Below, piece after piece: positions 15,356 through 25,328 of a stretch of DNA of 64,000 bases; within the stretch, counting starts at the first letter, position 1, and each line of letters opens with the position of its first letter. A program made the position numbers and the translations under genes. The stretch lies in the NCBI RefSeq assembly GCF_003671495.1, contig NZ_RCHN01000013.1, forward strand, positions 1-64,000, given 5' to 3'. This DNA comes from Ketobacter sp. GTDB lineage: Bacteria; Pseudomonadota; Gammaproteobacteria; Pseudomonadales; Ketobacteraceae. Below the pieces are notes generated by a model. The model did no database searches. It was not told the origin of the DNA and saw nothing but the letters and a program-made list of their open reading frames with translations.

Positions 15356-17386
15356 CTATTTGAGCACGGAAAACAGGCTGGTGTAGTCATCCGTCCAGGG
15401 GCGAATGGGCACAAACGGTGGCACCACTGCCACGGACTGAATCTGATCGGAAGTGAGCAAATCCCGGTTGTTGCTGACCAGCACCCAGTCCGACGAGTAG
15501 TAACGGTCTTCAGCATCGCCTTGGTCGGCAATGGTGAACACCTGCAGCTGGTTGTCCCGAGCCAGAGCGGTGATCACCGGCTCCAGATCCAGAAAGCGAT
15601 TGCTGATATGAATCAGAATAGAACCGTCTTCCGCCAGATGACGCCGGTACTCGTCGAAGGCCTCTGCCGTTAGCAGATGCACCGGAATGGCATCACCGCT
15701 GAACGCATCCAGCACCAACACATCAAAGCCGTTGGCGGCCTCCTGCGCCAGGGACAGCCGACCATCACCCACCACAATATCGATGCGGTTAGGCTGATCC
15801 GCCAGATAGGTAAAATGCTGTAACGCGATGTCCACCACGTCCGGGTTGATCTCATACAGGCGGAAGCGGTCATCACCATTGCCATAGACCGTGAGCGTTC
15901 CCACCCCCAGGCCAATCAAACCCACATGGGCTGCACGCTCCCCGGTCACCTGTGAGAGCACCCGCCCCACCCCACTGGACGGCGCATAATAGGTGCCGGC
16001 GTAGATGCGCTTGTGCGGTTGCACGTACTGGTCACCGTGGGTGATGGCGCCGTGCACCAGACGTTTTTTCTCATCCGCCGTGCCCACAGCTTCCCGCTCC
16101 ACCACCAGGGTGCCGTAAAAATTGCGACTGCGATGCAACGCCGTATCCTGATCAAAGCTCAGCAACGGCACGATCAGGTACAACAGAATGCCCACCTGCA
16201 CCGCGTATTCCAGCTTGGGCATTCCCAAGCGCAATGCCCCGTTGTTCATCACGGCGGCGGACACCATGGACAACAACAACACTGCCGCCAGCCCCACATA
16301 CACTTCATGCAGCCCGTTGAAGATCAACGGCGCCACCAGCGCCACGAACACACCGCCCAAGGCGCCCCCAAGGGACACCAGCAGATAGAAGCGGGTCAGG
16401 TAGGATTCGTGGGGCTTGAAAAACGCAAGCTCCCCATGACTCAACAGGCACAGGGCGAACAGGGACACGCAATACACCGCAATCTGCAACAAAATGCTGA
16501 TGTCCGGGCCGATCAATTTGAACCAGAGTACGGCGGTGACCACCGGCAACAATAAAAATCGCAGCCAGCGGAGATAACCGGTGCCCACTCCACTGAATGC
16601 AATAATAAAGGTCAGCAGATAAATCGACATGGGCAGTACCCAGATAAACGGCACCGCCGCCATGTCCTGACTGAGCAGATTGGTAAACGACAACAGCAGG
16701 ATCACCGGCACCGCAGACAAGCCCAGCCACAACAGTTGCGTGGTGGCCAGGGGTGCCGCCACTGTGGCCTGCGGCTTCACGTGCAGAGCCCCTTCCCTCT
16801 TTCCCTTTGCCCGCCACATCAGCAGCAGCGCGCAGGCCAGGGTCAACCCGCCAAACAGCAGGAACCCGGCGGACCAGCCCTGCGCCAGCAGCACCCGCGA
16901 CCCATTGGGCTCAAACACAAAAGGAAAACTGAGCAGGGCCCCCATGGAACCCAGGTTGGAAAGCGCATAGAGCGGGTACGGTGAACGATGCGGATACAGC
17001 CGATTGAACCACACCTGCAACAATGGTGAAGAGGACGCCAGCACCAGATAGGGCAGACCGACGGTAAGCAACAGCAGCAACATCACCTGCCATTGCGGGG
17101 AATCGAGGCCCTGCACTGAACCGGACAAGCGAGGAATGATGGGTAGCTGAAGGGCCGCCAGCGCCACCAGGGCCAAATGCAGGATAACGTTGGTGCGCAA
17201 CCTCAGCTTAGTGCTGAGATGCGCGTAGCCATACCCCACCAGTAACATCACCTGGAAGAACAGCATGCAGGTGGTCCAAACGGACGGGCTGCCCCCAAAC
17301 CAGGGCAACAGGTATTTGGCGATTAACGGCTGAACCTGGAACAGCAGAAAGGCGCCTGTGAAAATCGAAACCGCATACAACCACAC
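15356..17386 (-). CDS. Fused MFS-like membrane protein / spermidine-synthase-like domain
   Basis: A 676-aa protein. The N-terminal ~430 residues are a polytopic membrane domain with about ten or more hydrophobic segments, starting MWLYAVSIFTGAFLLFQVQPLIAKYLLPWFGG. The C-terminal ~200 residues carry a Rossmann aminopropyltransferase-like domain with HVGLIGLGVGTLTVYG, RLYEINPDVVDIA and VLVLDAFSGDAIPVHLLT. Such fusions are common in bacteria and annotated as fused MFS/spermidine synthase; their substrate is generally unknown. The gene converges on 14249-15325 with only 30 nt between. Confidence 0.88.
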   Translation of the reverse strand: MWLYAVSIFTGAFLLFQVQPLIAKYLLPWFGGSPSVWTTCMLFFQVMLLVGYGYAHLSTKLRLRTNVILHLALVALAALQLPIIPRLSGSVQGLDSPQWQVMLLLLLTVGLPYLVLASSSPLLQVWFNRLYPHRSPYPLYALSNLGSMGALLSFPFVFEPNGSRVLLAQGWSAGFLLFGGLTLACALLLMWRAKGKREGALHVKPQATVAAPLATTQLLWLGLSAVPVILLLSFTNLLSQDMAAVPFIWVLPMSIYLLTFIIAFSGVGTGYLRWLRFLLLPVVTAVLWFKLIGPDISILLQIAVYCVSLFALCLLSHGELAFFKPHESYLTRFYLLVSLGGALGGVFVALVAPLIFNGLHEVYVGLAAVLLLSMVSAAVMNNGALRLGMPKLEYAVQVGILLYLIVPLLSFDQDTALHRSRNFYGTLVVEREAVGTADEKKRLVHGAITHGDQYVQPHKRIYAGTYYAPSSGVGRVLSQVTGERAAHVGLIGLGVGTLTVYGNGDDRFRLYEINPDVVDIALQHFTYLADQPNRIDIVVGDGRLSLAQEAANGFDVLVLDAFSGDAIPVHLLTAEAFDEYRRHLAEDGSILIHISNRFLDLEPVITALARDNQLQVFTIADQGDAEDRYYSSDWVLVSNNRDLLTSDQIQSVAVVPPFVPIRPWTDDYTSLFSVLK

Positions 17387-17440
17387 AGGCGTACCGTCAG
17401 AATCTAATGGTGAACTGGCCCACTGGGAATTCAGGGCAGA

Positions 17441-17743
17441 TTAAGCGGCCTTGCTCTTGATAGAGAGCCGGCGCTCTCTGAACACTGCCACGATGCCCGC
17501 CATCAGGCTCAGCGCAATCAAACCGGAGGCAGCGTTCAATTCAGGTACGCTGGTGGTCTCGCCACAGAACTCCGATTTTTTACTGCAGGCTTTATCTTTA
17601 CCTTTGCCTTTCGCGACCGGTGTTCGGTCAGGCAGGCTCTTTTCCGCTGCTTTCTTTTTGGCACCTTCGGTCGCCATAACACCGCCAGACATGGCCAGCA
17701 TACAGCAGGCGCTTACCGCAACAATCCACTTACGTCCGTTCAT
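17441..17743 (-). CDS. Small exported protein with PEP-CTERM-like sorting tail
   Basis: A 100-aa protein with an N-terminal signal peptide (MNGRKWIVAVSACCMLAMSGGVMATEG), a Lys-rich middle and two cysteines (KDKACSKKSEFC). The C-terminus has a tripartite arrangement: VPEL motif, a hydrophobic stretch (ASGLIALSLMAGIVAVF) and a basic end (RERRLSIKSK). That is the layout of PEP-CTERM-type signals recognised by exosortases. No exosortase is in the window. It sits between the MFS fusion and the divergent TAXI gene. Function unknown; the sorting-signal reading is an inference from layout. Confidence 0.72.
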   Translation of the reverse strand: MNGRKWIVAVSACCMLAMSGGVMATEGAKKKAAEKSLPDRTPVAKGKGKDKACSKKSEFCGETTSVPELNAASGLIALSLMAGIVAVFRERRLSIKSKAA

Positions 17744-17981
17744 ATTGGATTCCCCAATGTGTAGATGTTCAGAAATGAATTACCCCAACGACACGACAAA
17801 CCAAGCAAGAACTGTACAAAAACCTGTGGGAGGGCATTAACAATTGGACAACCACATGAAAAATAACCAATTAAACAACTATCCCCAATGTTCAGTTTGC
17901 TCAATCGTGTCCAGAGTGTGTGGTAAACTGCGCCGGAATGCAACAACAAGAACATTCATTGATCCATGGGGGAGCCTGCAC

Positions 17982-18998
17982 GTGAAAGGCCGATTGTCTC
18001 ACCGCCTCCGGGCACTGGTTATCATTTGTATCGCCTGCCTGAGCGGCAGCGCCTGGTCCGCAGAACGCTACATTCTGGCCACCGCCACCACCGGCGGCAC
18101 CTATTACCCGGTGGGGGTTGCCCTGGCCACTCTCACCAAGGTGAAACTGGAACCCACCACCGGCATCGCGCTGTCGGCCATCAGCTCCGCCGGCTCGGCC
18201 GAAAATGTGAAATTGCTGAAGGACAACGAAGCCCAGTTTGCCATTCTGCAAGGGCTGTACGGAGCCTGGGCCTGGCAGGGCACAGGGGCCATGCAGGGTA
18301 GCGGTCCGCAGAAGCAACTGCGCTCGGTGACCATGCTGTGGCAGAACGTGGAACACTTCGCCATTTTCAGCCATTACGTACACAGCGGGAACATCAGCGA
18401 CCTGCAGCTTATGGCCGGCAAAAAGTTTTCCATCGGGGTGCGCAATTCCGGCACCGAGGGCTCCGGGCGCTTCATTCTGGAAGGCCTGGGTTTCGACCCC
18501 GAGCACCAGCTGGATCTGGTGTATCTGGGCTATGGCCCCAGCGCCAACGCGATCCAGAACAACACCATTGAAGGCTTCAATATCCCCGCCGGTGTTCCGG
18601 TAGGGGCGGTCACCCAGGCCTATGCCGCCCTGGGTGAAAACCTGCGTATTCTGGATTTCACCCCCGAACAGATTGCCCGGGCCAATCAGGGCCTGGACCT
18701 GTGGACCCCCTACACCATTCCCGCCAACACCTATCCCAGCCAATTGAAGCCGGTGCACACCATGGCCCAGCCCAATTTTCTGGCGGTGCGCAGCGATATT
18801 CCCGAACAAACCGTATACGCCATCACCCAGGCCATCTATGAAAACCTTCCCTTCCTGAACGGCATTCACAAAGCCACCCGGGATATGGCGCTGGAACGGG
18901 CCATCGTGGGCTTGCCCATGCCGCTGCACCCCGGGGCCGCACGCTACTTCAAGGAGAAAGGACTGACGCTGCCCGCCAAGCTGATCGCCGGGGAGTAA
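17982..18998 (+). CDS. TAXI-family TRAP transporter substrate-binding protein
   Basis: A 338-aa protein. I choose the GTG at 17982 because GGGGGAG lies 7 nt upstream and it gives a normal signal peptide (MKGRLSHRLRALVIICIACLSGSAWSA); the frame is open further upstream without a better start. TAXI hallmarks are ILATATTGGTYYPVGVALA at the N-terminus and GIGVRNSGTEG-like KFSIGVRNSGTEGSG in the middle. It is one nucleotide from the membrane component, so the two form one transporter. TAXI systems take up small organic acids such as glutamate or 2-oxoglutarate; the ligand here is unknown. Confidence 0.93.
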   Translation: MKGRLSHRLRALVIICIACLSGSAWSAERYILATATTGGTYYPVGVALATLTKVKLEPTTGIALSAISSAGSAENVKLLKDNEAQFAILQGLYGAWAWQGTGAMQGSGPQKQLRSVTMLWQNVEHFAIFSHYVHSGNISDLQLMAGKKFSIGVRNSGTEGSGRFILEGLGFDPEHQLDLVYLGYGPSANAIQNNTIEGFNIPAGVPVGAVTQAYAALGENLRILDFTPEQIARANQGLDLWTPYTIPANTYPSQLKPVHTMAQPNFLAVRSDIPEQTVYAITQAIYENLPFLNGIHKATRDMALERAIVGLPMPLHPGAARYFKEKGLTLPAKLIAGE

Positions 18999-18999
18999 G

Positions 19000-21048
19000 A
19001 TGGGCCCTGGCCAACGACGGATGACGCAGATAGGCACCGTGCTGGGCGTGGTGCTCTCCCTCTGCCATCTCTACTTCAATACCCTGAGCACGTTTCCGGA
19101 CCTGTGGGTGGCGCTGTTTCATTTTGCCGGCTTTGGCCTGCTGTGCAGCCTGACCCTTCCCGCCCGGCCCACTCCCCAGCGCACGCTGAACCTGCTGCTG
19201 GGCGTACTGGGCGTTGTCGCCTGTCTGTGGCTGGGCTGGCAGGAGGTGGCGCTGTATGAGCGCGGCGTGGCCTTGAGCCCGTGGGATCGTGCCGCCGCCA
19301 TAGTCGTCATTATGCTGGCCCTGGAATGGACCCGGCGCACCCTGGGCTGGACCATTCCCATTCTCACCCTGGTGGCCCTGAGCTATGTGGTGTGGTGGGG
19401 GCAGTGGATCGACGGCCTGTTCCACTTCCCCGGCCTGTCCCTGGATACCCTGCTGTTCCGCAGCGTGTATGGGGGTGAGGGCATGTTCGGTTCCATTGCC
19501 CGCCTATCCTGGTCCTACGTCTTTATCTTCATTCTGTTCGGCGCCTTTCTGCTGCGCTCCGGCGCCGGTGACGTGATCATCGAGCTGGCCCGTTGCGCCG
19601 CCGGGCGCTGGACCGGAGGCCCCGGCCTGGTGGCGGTGGTAGCCTCCGGGTTGATGGGGTCGGTGTCCGGCTCCGCCGTGGCCAACACCGCCTCCACCGG
19701 CGTCATCACCATTCCGTTGATGCAGAAAGCCGGGTTTCCACCGCGCTTTGCCGCCGGCATTGAAGCCGCCGCCTCTACCGGCGGTCAGTTAATGCCCCCG
19801 GTAATGGGGGCCGGCGCCTTCATCATGGCCAACTACACCCAGGTGCCCTATCTGCAGATCATCGGCTACGCGGCCCTGCCGGCCCTGCTGTATTTTTTGT
19901 CCATCGGATTTTTTGTACGGGTGGAAGCCCGCCGCCTGAACCTGCCCCGCCAGTCCCTCAGCGAGCGCAGCATCAGCCAGGTATTGCAGCAGGGTTGGCC
20001 TTCACTGCTGCCCATACTGATTTTGGTGGGCGCCCTGGTGCTGGGCTTCACCCCCACCTACGCCGGCGGCATTGCCATCCTCGCGGTGGTGCTGGCCAGT
20101 TGGTGCTCCAGGCGCCCTATGACCCTGCGCGATATCGTGGCGGCCCTGCATCAGGGAGCGCTCAACATGACCTCCACCGCCTTGCTGCTGATTACGGTGG
20201 GATTGATCGTGAACGTGGTGACCACCACCGGGATTGGTAACACCTTTTCGCTGATGATCAGCCAATGGGCAGACGGCAGTTTACTGCTCAGCCTGGCGTT
20301 GGTGGCCCTGGCTTCACTGATTCTGGGGATGGGGTTGCCGGTGACCGCGTCCTACATTGTGCTGGCCACGCTGTCGGCACCGATCCTCTATCAGCTGATC
20401 GCCGAGCAGCACATCCTGGGGCTGATGCTGGCGGGTGAACTGCCGGAATCGGCCCGGGCATTGTTCCTGTTGACAGCCCCGGACGCCCTCTCCCAACTCA
20501 GCACGCCCATGAGCAGCGCCAGCGCCCAGGCCCTGCTGGGCACCTTGCCGGATGAGCTAAAGCCGATGTTGTTGGAGCAGGCTCTGTCTCCGGCCCTGAT
20601 CAGCGCCGCCCTGGTGTCCGCTCACATGATCATTTTCTGGCTGTCCCAGGACAGTAATGTGACGCCACCGGTGTGCCTGACCGCGTTCGCCGCCGCCGCC
20701 ATCGCCAAAACACCCCCCATGCAGACCGGGTTTGCCGCCTGGAAGCTGGCCAAGGGGCTCTACATTATTCCCCTGCTGTTTGCCTATACGCCGTTGATCG
20801 GCGGTGACAGCGGGCAGGCGCTGTGGATTTTCGTCAGCGCGGCACTGGGGTTGTATGCGTTGGTGGGGGCCCTGCAGGGCTATCTGGAAGCGGGCCTGGG
20901 CTGGTGGCAGCGGGGTTTACTGTTGGCCGGTGGCTGCCTGTTGCTGTGGCCTGCCACCCACCTCACCTGGCAGGGGATAGCAGGGCAGGCTATAGGCACG
21001 TTCATTTTGCTGGTGGTGTGGCAGTGGAGCCGGCGCCGCGCCGTTTAA
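19000..21048 (+). CDS. TRAP transporter fused permease (4TM-12TM type)
   Basis: A 682-aa inner-membrane protein fusing the small (DctQ-like, about 1-130) and large (DctM-like) TRAP subunits, as usual for TAXI systems. The DctM core motif is present: GSVSGSAVANTASTGVITIPLM followed by GIEAAASTGGQLMPPVMGAGAFIMA. A second related segment is LASLILGMGLPVTASYIVLATLSAP. Transport is sodium- or proton-coupled in characterised members. It is transcribed with the binding protein at 17982 and converges on the PiuC gene with no intergenic gap. Confidence 0.94.
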   Translation: MGPGQRRMTQIGTVLGVVLSLCHLYFNTLSTFPDLWVALFHFAGFGLLCSLTLPARPTPQRTLNLLLGVLGVVACLWLGWQEVALYERGVALSPWDRAAAIVVIMLALEWTRRTLGWTIPILTLVALSYVVWWGQWIDGLFHFPGLSLDTLLFRSVYGGEGMFGSIARLSWSYVFIFILFGAFLLRSGAGDVIIELARCAAGRWTGGPGLVAVVASGLMGSVSGSAVANTASTGVITIPLMQKAGFPPRFAAGIEAAASTGGQLMPPVMGAGAFIMANYTQVPYLQIIGYAALPALLYFLSIGFFVRVEARRLNLPRQSLSERSISQVLQQGWPSLLPILILVGALVLGFTPTYAGGIAILAVVLASWCSRRPMTLRDIVAALHQGALNMTSTALLLITVGLIVNVVTTTGIGNTFSLMISQWADGSLLLSLALVALASLILGMGLPVTASYIVLATLSAPILYQLIAEQHILGLMLAGELPESARALFLLTAPDALSQLSTPMSSASAQALLGTLPDELKPMLLEQALSPALISAALVSAHMIIFWLSQDSNVTPPVCLTAFAAAAIAKTPPMQTGFAAWKLAKGLYIIPLLFAYTPLIGGDSGQALWIFVSAALGLYALVGALQGYLEAGLGWWQRGLLLAGGCLLLWPATHLTWQGIAGQAIGTFILLVVWQWSRRRAV

Positions 21049-21732
21049 TCAGGTCTCAACCCATTGCCGCAACAGATTGTGGTAGATGCCGGTAAGGCGG
21101 CTGATTTCGTCGTGAGGCGTCCCGCCCGCCGCCCGCAGGGCCTGGATACTTTGGTCCAGGTCGTACAGCAGCTCACGCTGGCTGTCGTCCCGCACCAGGC
21201 TTTGAATCCAGAAGAAGGAACAGACCCGGGCGCCCTCCGTTACCGGCAACACCTGATGCAGGCTTGAGGAAGGATACAGCACCATGTCCCCCGCATTCAG
21301 TTTCACCGCCTGGGCGCCGAACTGACCTTCGATCATCAACTCCCCACCGTCGTAGTCCTCGGGTGCGGACAGAAACACCGTGGCAGACAGATCCGTGCGC
21401 AGGCTGTCACGCCGACCGGGCAACTGCATCACCGCGCTGTCCACATGCACGCCATAGTGGCCACCGTCGGCGTAGCGATTGAATTTGGGTGGATAAATGG
21501 TTTTGGGTAAGGCCGCCGACACAAACTGGGGGTGCTGCGCCAGGGCACGCAACAGGTGATTGCCCAGAGCGATGGCCAGCTCACCTTCATCCGGCAATTG
21601 CAGGTTGGACTTCACCGCGCGGGCCACTTCGCCGGCGCTGTGACTGCCCGCCTCCCATTGAGCCTGATCCAGGTGCTGGCGAAACCGGGTCACTTCCTCC
21701 GCCGACAACAGGTTTTCAATCACAATCAACAT
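21049..21732 (-). CDS. piuC: PiuC/PKHD-type Fe(II)/2-oxoglutarate hydroxylase
   Basis: A 227-aa protein from the ATG at 21732 ([14 protein letters not shown]); a longer open frame upstream has no similarity. The iron-binding triad is clear: His96 and Asp98 in YGVHVDSA and His159 in SSLHQVLPV. The 2-oxoglutarate-binding Arg169 is in GARVCSFFW. PiuC/YbiX proteins are regularly encoded next to Fiu/PiuA-type catecholate receptors and are iron-regulated; their substrate is unsettled. Here it is the last gene of the Fur-boxed operon 27725-21049. Confidence 0.93.
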   Translation of the reverse strand: MLIVIENLLSAEEVTRFRQHLDQAQWEAGSHSAGEVARAVKSNLQLPDEGELAIALGNHLLRALAQHPQFVSAALPKTIYPPKFNRYADGGHYGVHVDSAVMQLPGRRDSLRTDLSATVFLSAPEDYDGGELMIEGQFGAQAVKLNAGDMVLYPSSSLHQVLPVTEGARVCSFFWIQSLVRDDSQRELLYDLDQSIQALRAAGGTPHDEISRLTGIYHNLLRQWVET

Positions 21733-21778
21733 AGGGCTCTCCTGGGTCTCAGCAATTTGGGCCTTAACCGATAGCGTT

Positions 21779-22912
21779 TCAATCCAATCGGAATACAGAA
21801 TCCGGGCCGATATCCGCCACCGTCGGCGTGCCCGCCAACGCCATGCACAGCTCCAGTTCATCCCGCAGCAGGCGCAGTACGTGGGCCACCCCCAGGGCAC
21901 CGGCCACCGCCAGACCGTACAGGAACGGCCGGCCAATTAACACGGCATCGGCGCCCAGGGCCAGGGCTTTGAACACGTCGTACCCGGAACGGATGCCGCT
22001 GTCCAGCAGGATGGGCACCTGCTTGCCCAGCGCCTGTCTCAGCTGCGGCAACACCCGCAGGGGCGCCGGCATACCGTCCAAAGCGCGCCCACCATGGTTG
22101 GACGCCACTAGGCCCTGCACGCCCAGACGCAGCAACCGTTCCGCGTCCGCCACGCGCTGCACGCCTTTCACCAGCACCGGCAAGTCGGTATTGTCCAGCA
22201 GCCATTCCAGATCCTGCCAGGTGGGAGCCTCCGCCATGGCGCCCTGCAAAATCACACTCTGCTCCGGCGTCAACGCCACCTGGGGCGGGGCGGCATAGCC
22301 TTGCAGGTTGACCGCACTCACCCCCTTGGGAAAAGCAAAGCCGGCCCGTTGGGCGCGCCGACTGGAGGCCTGCACAGTGGCATCCAGGGTCACCACGATG
22401 GCGCTATAACCGGCGGCCTGGGCCCGCCGCACCAGATCCAGGGTGTGCGCTCTTTGTGGCTGGAAATACAGTTGAAACCAACGCATGCCCTGATGTTGCG
22501 CGGCGATGTCCTCCAGGGAACAGGACGACAACGTGCTGGTGACCCAGCCCGCTTCCAAGGCATCGGCACCCCGGGCTGCTTCCAACTCGCCCTCTGGGTG
22601 CGCCAACCTCTGATACGCCACTGGCGCCAACAGGATAGGATGGCGCAGTCGGTGTTGTAATAAGGTAGTGTGCGTACCGCCCTGGGAAACGTCCGCCAAC
22701 AGTCGGTTTTGCACATAGCATTCATCGAACACCCGCAGGTTGTCACGCAGGCTTTGCTCGTTGCCGCTGCCGCCCTGCAGGTATTCAAAAATCGGATGGT
22801 CCACGAATTCCGCCGCCAGGCGCTCATAGTCCGCCACGCAGGCAAGCGCGGCCGGAACTCCCTGTAACTTGGGTCGGGTGCTGCCGTTTATATTGGAATC
22901 CGGGTTACTCAT
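21779..22912 (-). CDS. FMN-dependent alpha-hydroxy-acid dehydrogenase/oxidase
   Basis: A 377-aa protein of the LldD/glycolate-oxidase family: a TIM barrel binding FMN that oxidises 2-hydroxy acids. Conserved residues seen: Tyr149 in RWFQLYFQP, Lys249 in LPVLVKGV, catalytic His273 and substrate-binding Arg276 in [11 protein letters not shown], and the phosphate-binding end [26 protein letters not shown]. It lies between the Fiu-like receptor and piuC in the same orientation, which is unusual for a lactate/glycolate enzyme. It may act on a 2-hydroxy-carboxylate siderophore or its product, but that is inference. No membrane segment interrupts the barrel, so a soluble enzyme is likely. Confidence 0.92.
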   Translation of the reverse strand: MSNPDSNINGSTRPKLQGVPAALACVADYERLAAEFVDHPIFEYLQGGSGNEQSLRDNLRVFDECYVQNRLLADVSQGGTHTTLLQHRLRHPILLAPVAYQRLAHPEGELEAARGADALEAGWVTSTLSSCSLEDIAAQHQGMRWFQLYFQPQRAHTLDLVRRAQAAGYSAIVVTLDATVQASSRRAQRAGFAFPKGVSAVNLQGYAAPPQVALTPEQSVILQGAMAEAPTWQDLEWLLDNTDLPVLVKGVQRVADAERLLRLGVQGLVASNHGGRALDGMPAPLRVLPQLRQALGKQVPILLDSGIRSGYDVFKALALGADAVLIGRPFLYGLAVAGALGVAHVLRLLRDELELCMALAGTPTVADIGPDSVFRLD

Positions 22913-22931
22913 TTCATTCGCCCCAAAGCAC

Positions 22932-22957
22932 AGGAGGCATCCGTTTGGATGCCTCCT
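22932..22957 (-). promoter_or_regulatory. Perfect 11-bp intercistronic hairpin
   Basis: AGGAGGCATCC and its exact complement flank a GTTT loop between the receptor stop and the dehydrogenase start. Neither strand has a T-tract after it, so it is not a standard terminator. It could protect the receptor mRNA 3' end or act as a partial attenuator that lowers expression of the two downstream enzymes relative to the receptor. Confidence 0.6.
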
Positions 22958-22965
22958 GGTTCAGC

Positions 22966-25308
22966 TTACATCTGGTAAGTGAAGGTGAGCACTGCGCGAC
23001 GGGCATCCCCTATGTAGGTGAAAGCACCGCTGCGATAGGCCGCCAGGTAGTAATCCTTGTCCGTCACGTTGGTCACGTTCAAACGGGCATTCAGATCGTC
23101 CGTGATGTCGTATTCGGCGAACACGTCAAACACGGTATAGCTGGGCACAGTATAAGAGTAATCGTCGATGCTGTCGTTCCAGCCGGCAGCGGTGTCTGGC
23201 TGACCGGCGTACATCTCACTCTTGTACGTGGCGGTACCACCAAAGGCAAACTGATCCAGCAATTGATAGCGCAGCTGCAGGAAAGCACTGTCATCGGCAA
23301 AGTTGCTGAGCGCACGCCCAACATTGTCCTCGTTGACGGACTCCAGCACTTCAGACTTCATGACAGCCACACCGAACTGACCGCTCAGTTTTTCAGTGAT
23401 ATTACCCACGAATGATGCTTCCACACCACGAACCCGGTTAGCCGCCGTATTGGAAGAGGCATCTTCGGCACCGTAGCCGCCGCCCTCCATCACGTTGTCT
23501 TTTTCAATGCGGAAGACCGCCAGGGTCGCCAGGAGTTTCTGGTCGAACAGGTTCCACTTGGTGCCCAACTCCCAGTTGGTGACATCTTCCGGTTCGCCGA
23601 TGCCACAGAAGCCACCGTAGCCGCAGTTGTTGCCCACGTCGGATTCACCGCCGCTGATGTTGGTGGCGGTGCTCCAGGTCAGATAAACGTTGCCGTTCTC
23701 CGCCACGTCGTACACCAGGCCTACGTGACCGTTCCAGAAGCCATCGTCATAACGAATCGGTGTCACCACCTTTTTGTCGTCCTGGATGGTCTGGAGGTCC
23801 AGGCTGTAGTCAAACAGATCGTAGCGCACGCCCAGGAACATGCTGAAATTGGTGCTGAAGTCGATGGTATCCATTACGGAAGCCGAGATTGTTTCGATAT
23901 TCCAGTCGGAATCCCAGCGATCTTTATTGATGTCACGCTGCATCAGATCGGACGGGTTACTGACCCAGTCACCATTGGGGTCCATGATACAGTGGTTCGG
24001 GCGCGCACCACCGCGACCACTGGTAACGCAGTTGGTGGCTCCCAGATTATTCACCTCATAAATGCCGTTCAACACTTTATAGTCGGAATACTCCAGGCCA
24101 AAAATAAAGCTGTGGGCGATACCGGAGGCTTCGACGGTATCAAAGTAAAAATTCAGCTGGTCCACAAAATATTCCGCTTCCTGCCAGCCCTGGTGGGTGG
24201 AAAGACCAACCGTATAGGCACCCGGAGCATCCGGGTCAGTAGTATCCCGGTTAGTGCCTCGCGCACCCGTGGTCACATAGCCATTGTCCGTGGTGCCGTA
24301 ACGCAGGGCGTTGGTCACGCGGAGCTGATCATTGATGTCGTAGCCCAGCCGCAGGGTGAAGGCGTTGATTTCAGAATCCTGAAAATCCTCTTCCTGGGCA
24401 TAGGCCGGGATATCCTTCACCGGCTTGCCGCCATTGGGCATGATGTAAGTGCCCAGGTCCGGACGATCCTGCGCTTTCAGATAGTAGTAATCCGCAATCA
24501 CGTTCAGCTTATCGGTGGCCTGGAATGAGGCGGACAGGGCCGCACCGGTACGCTCCCGGTCTGCAGGTGCACGATCAGGCACATCTTCAGCCGTCTGCAG
24601 CAGGTTGGCACGCACAGCCACGGTATCGCTCAGCACCAGGTTGGAGTCCACGGTGCCACGGTAGTAATTGTCGGTGCCCACACCCCCGGACAGTTCCGTG
24701 AAATTATATTCGGTGCTGGCCTGCTTGGTGATGCTGTTCACCGCACCGCCGGTGGTACCGCGGCCGCCGAACGTGGAGCTGGGGCCCTTGGTGATTTCCA
24801 CCTGTTCAGTGGCAAAGCTTTCCCGGGTGGTCATGCCCGGATCACGCAAGCCATCCACGAACACGTCGCTGCGGGCCTCGTGACCGCGAATGATGTAGCG
24901 ATCACCAAATGCGTTGCCGTTTTCCCCGGTGCCGATGGTCACACCGGGCTGGGCTTGCAGAATTTCTTTCAGGTCGGTGCGACCGGATTCTTCGATCATG
25001 GTGCCGGTCAACACGTTGATGGTCTGGGGGGTTTCCGCCAGAGGTTTAACGTGGCGCTGATCACCGGACACTTTGGCCTTGTAAGGAGCACCGGGCTCCG
25101 CATAGGGGTTGGTGTCGATGGTGCTGTCTTCGATCTGCAGGGTGTCCAGATCCACCGCCTCTTCTTCTTCCTGGGCCAGGGCCACCGGATTGAACATCAG
25201 GGCACTGATGCCCAGGGCAAGTGTGGTTTTACGGGTATTCAACCCTCCGAATGCGGAAGGCTGGCGCAGGCTCAGGGGGAGCTGTGCTTTACGTGAGGAA
25301 ACAGGCAT
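22966..25308 (-). CDS. fiu: Fiu-like catecholate siderophore TonB-dependent receptor
   Basis: About 780 aa from the ATG at 25308, which has AGGAG 7 nt upstream; an ATG overlapping the tonB stop (25329) would add seven residues. Signal peptide, then plug domain with TPQTINVLTGTMIEESGRTDLKEILQAQPGVTIGTGENGNAFGDRYIIRGHEARSD-type sequence and the marker EITKGPSSTFGGRGTTGGAVN, as in Fiu/PiuA receptors for ferric catecholates. The barrel ends in the expected aromatic terminal strand (AVLTFTYQM). It is translationally close to tonB and followed by piuC, matching the known Fiu-PiuC pairing. The exact ligand is unproven. Confidence 0.92.
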   Translation of the reverse strand: MPVSSRKAQLPLSLRQPSAFGGLNTRKTTLALGISALMFNPVALAQEEEEAVDLDTLQIEDSTIDTNPYAEPGAPYKAKVSGDQRHVKPLAETPQTINVLTGTMIEESGRTDLKEILQAQPGVTIGTGENGNAFGDRYIIRGHEARSDVFVDGLRDPGMTTRESFATEQVEITKGPSSTFGGRGTTGGAVNSITKQASTEYNFTELSGGVGTDNYYRGTVDSNLVLSDTVAVRANLLQTAEDVPDRAPADRERTGAALSASFQATDKLNVIADYYYLKAQDRPDLGTYIMPNGGKPVKDIPAYAQEEDFQDSEINAFTLRLGYDINDQLRVTNALRYGTTDNGYVTTGARGTNRDTTDPDAPGAYTVGLSTHQGWQEAEYFVDQLNFYFDTVEASGIAHSFIFGLEYSDYKVLNGIYEVNNLGATNCVTSGRGGARPNHCIMDPNGDWVSNPSDLMQRDINKDRWDSDWNIETISASVMDTIDFSTNFSMFLGVRYDLFDYSLDLQTIQDDKKVVTPIRYDDGFWNGHVGLVYDVAENGNVYLTWSTATNISGGESDVGNNCGYGGFCGIGEPEDVTNWELGTKWNLFDQKLLATLAVFRIEKDNVMEGGGYGAEDASSNTAANRVRGVEASFVGNITEKLSGQFGVAVMKSEVLESVNEDNVGRALSNFADDSAFLQLRYQLLDQFAFGGTATYKSEMYAGQPDTAAGWNDSIDDYSYTVPSYTVFDVFAEYDITDDLNARLNVTNVTDKDYYLAAYRSGAFTYIGDARRAVLTFTYQM

Positions 25309-25328
25309 GCAATTACTCCTAGCAATCA

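Noticed and set aside
17901-19037. Long minus-strand open frame opposite the TAXI gene
   Set aside because: Low-complexity Gly/Gln-rich translation typical of an antisense shadow in GC-rich DNA.
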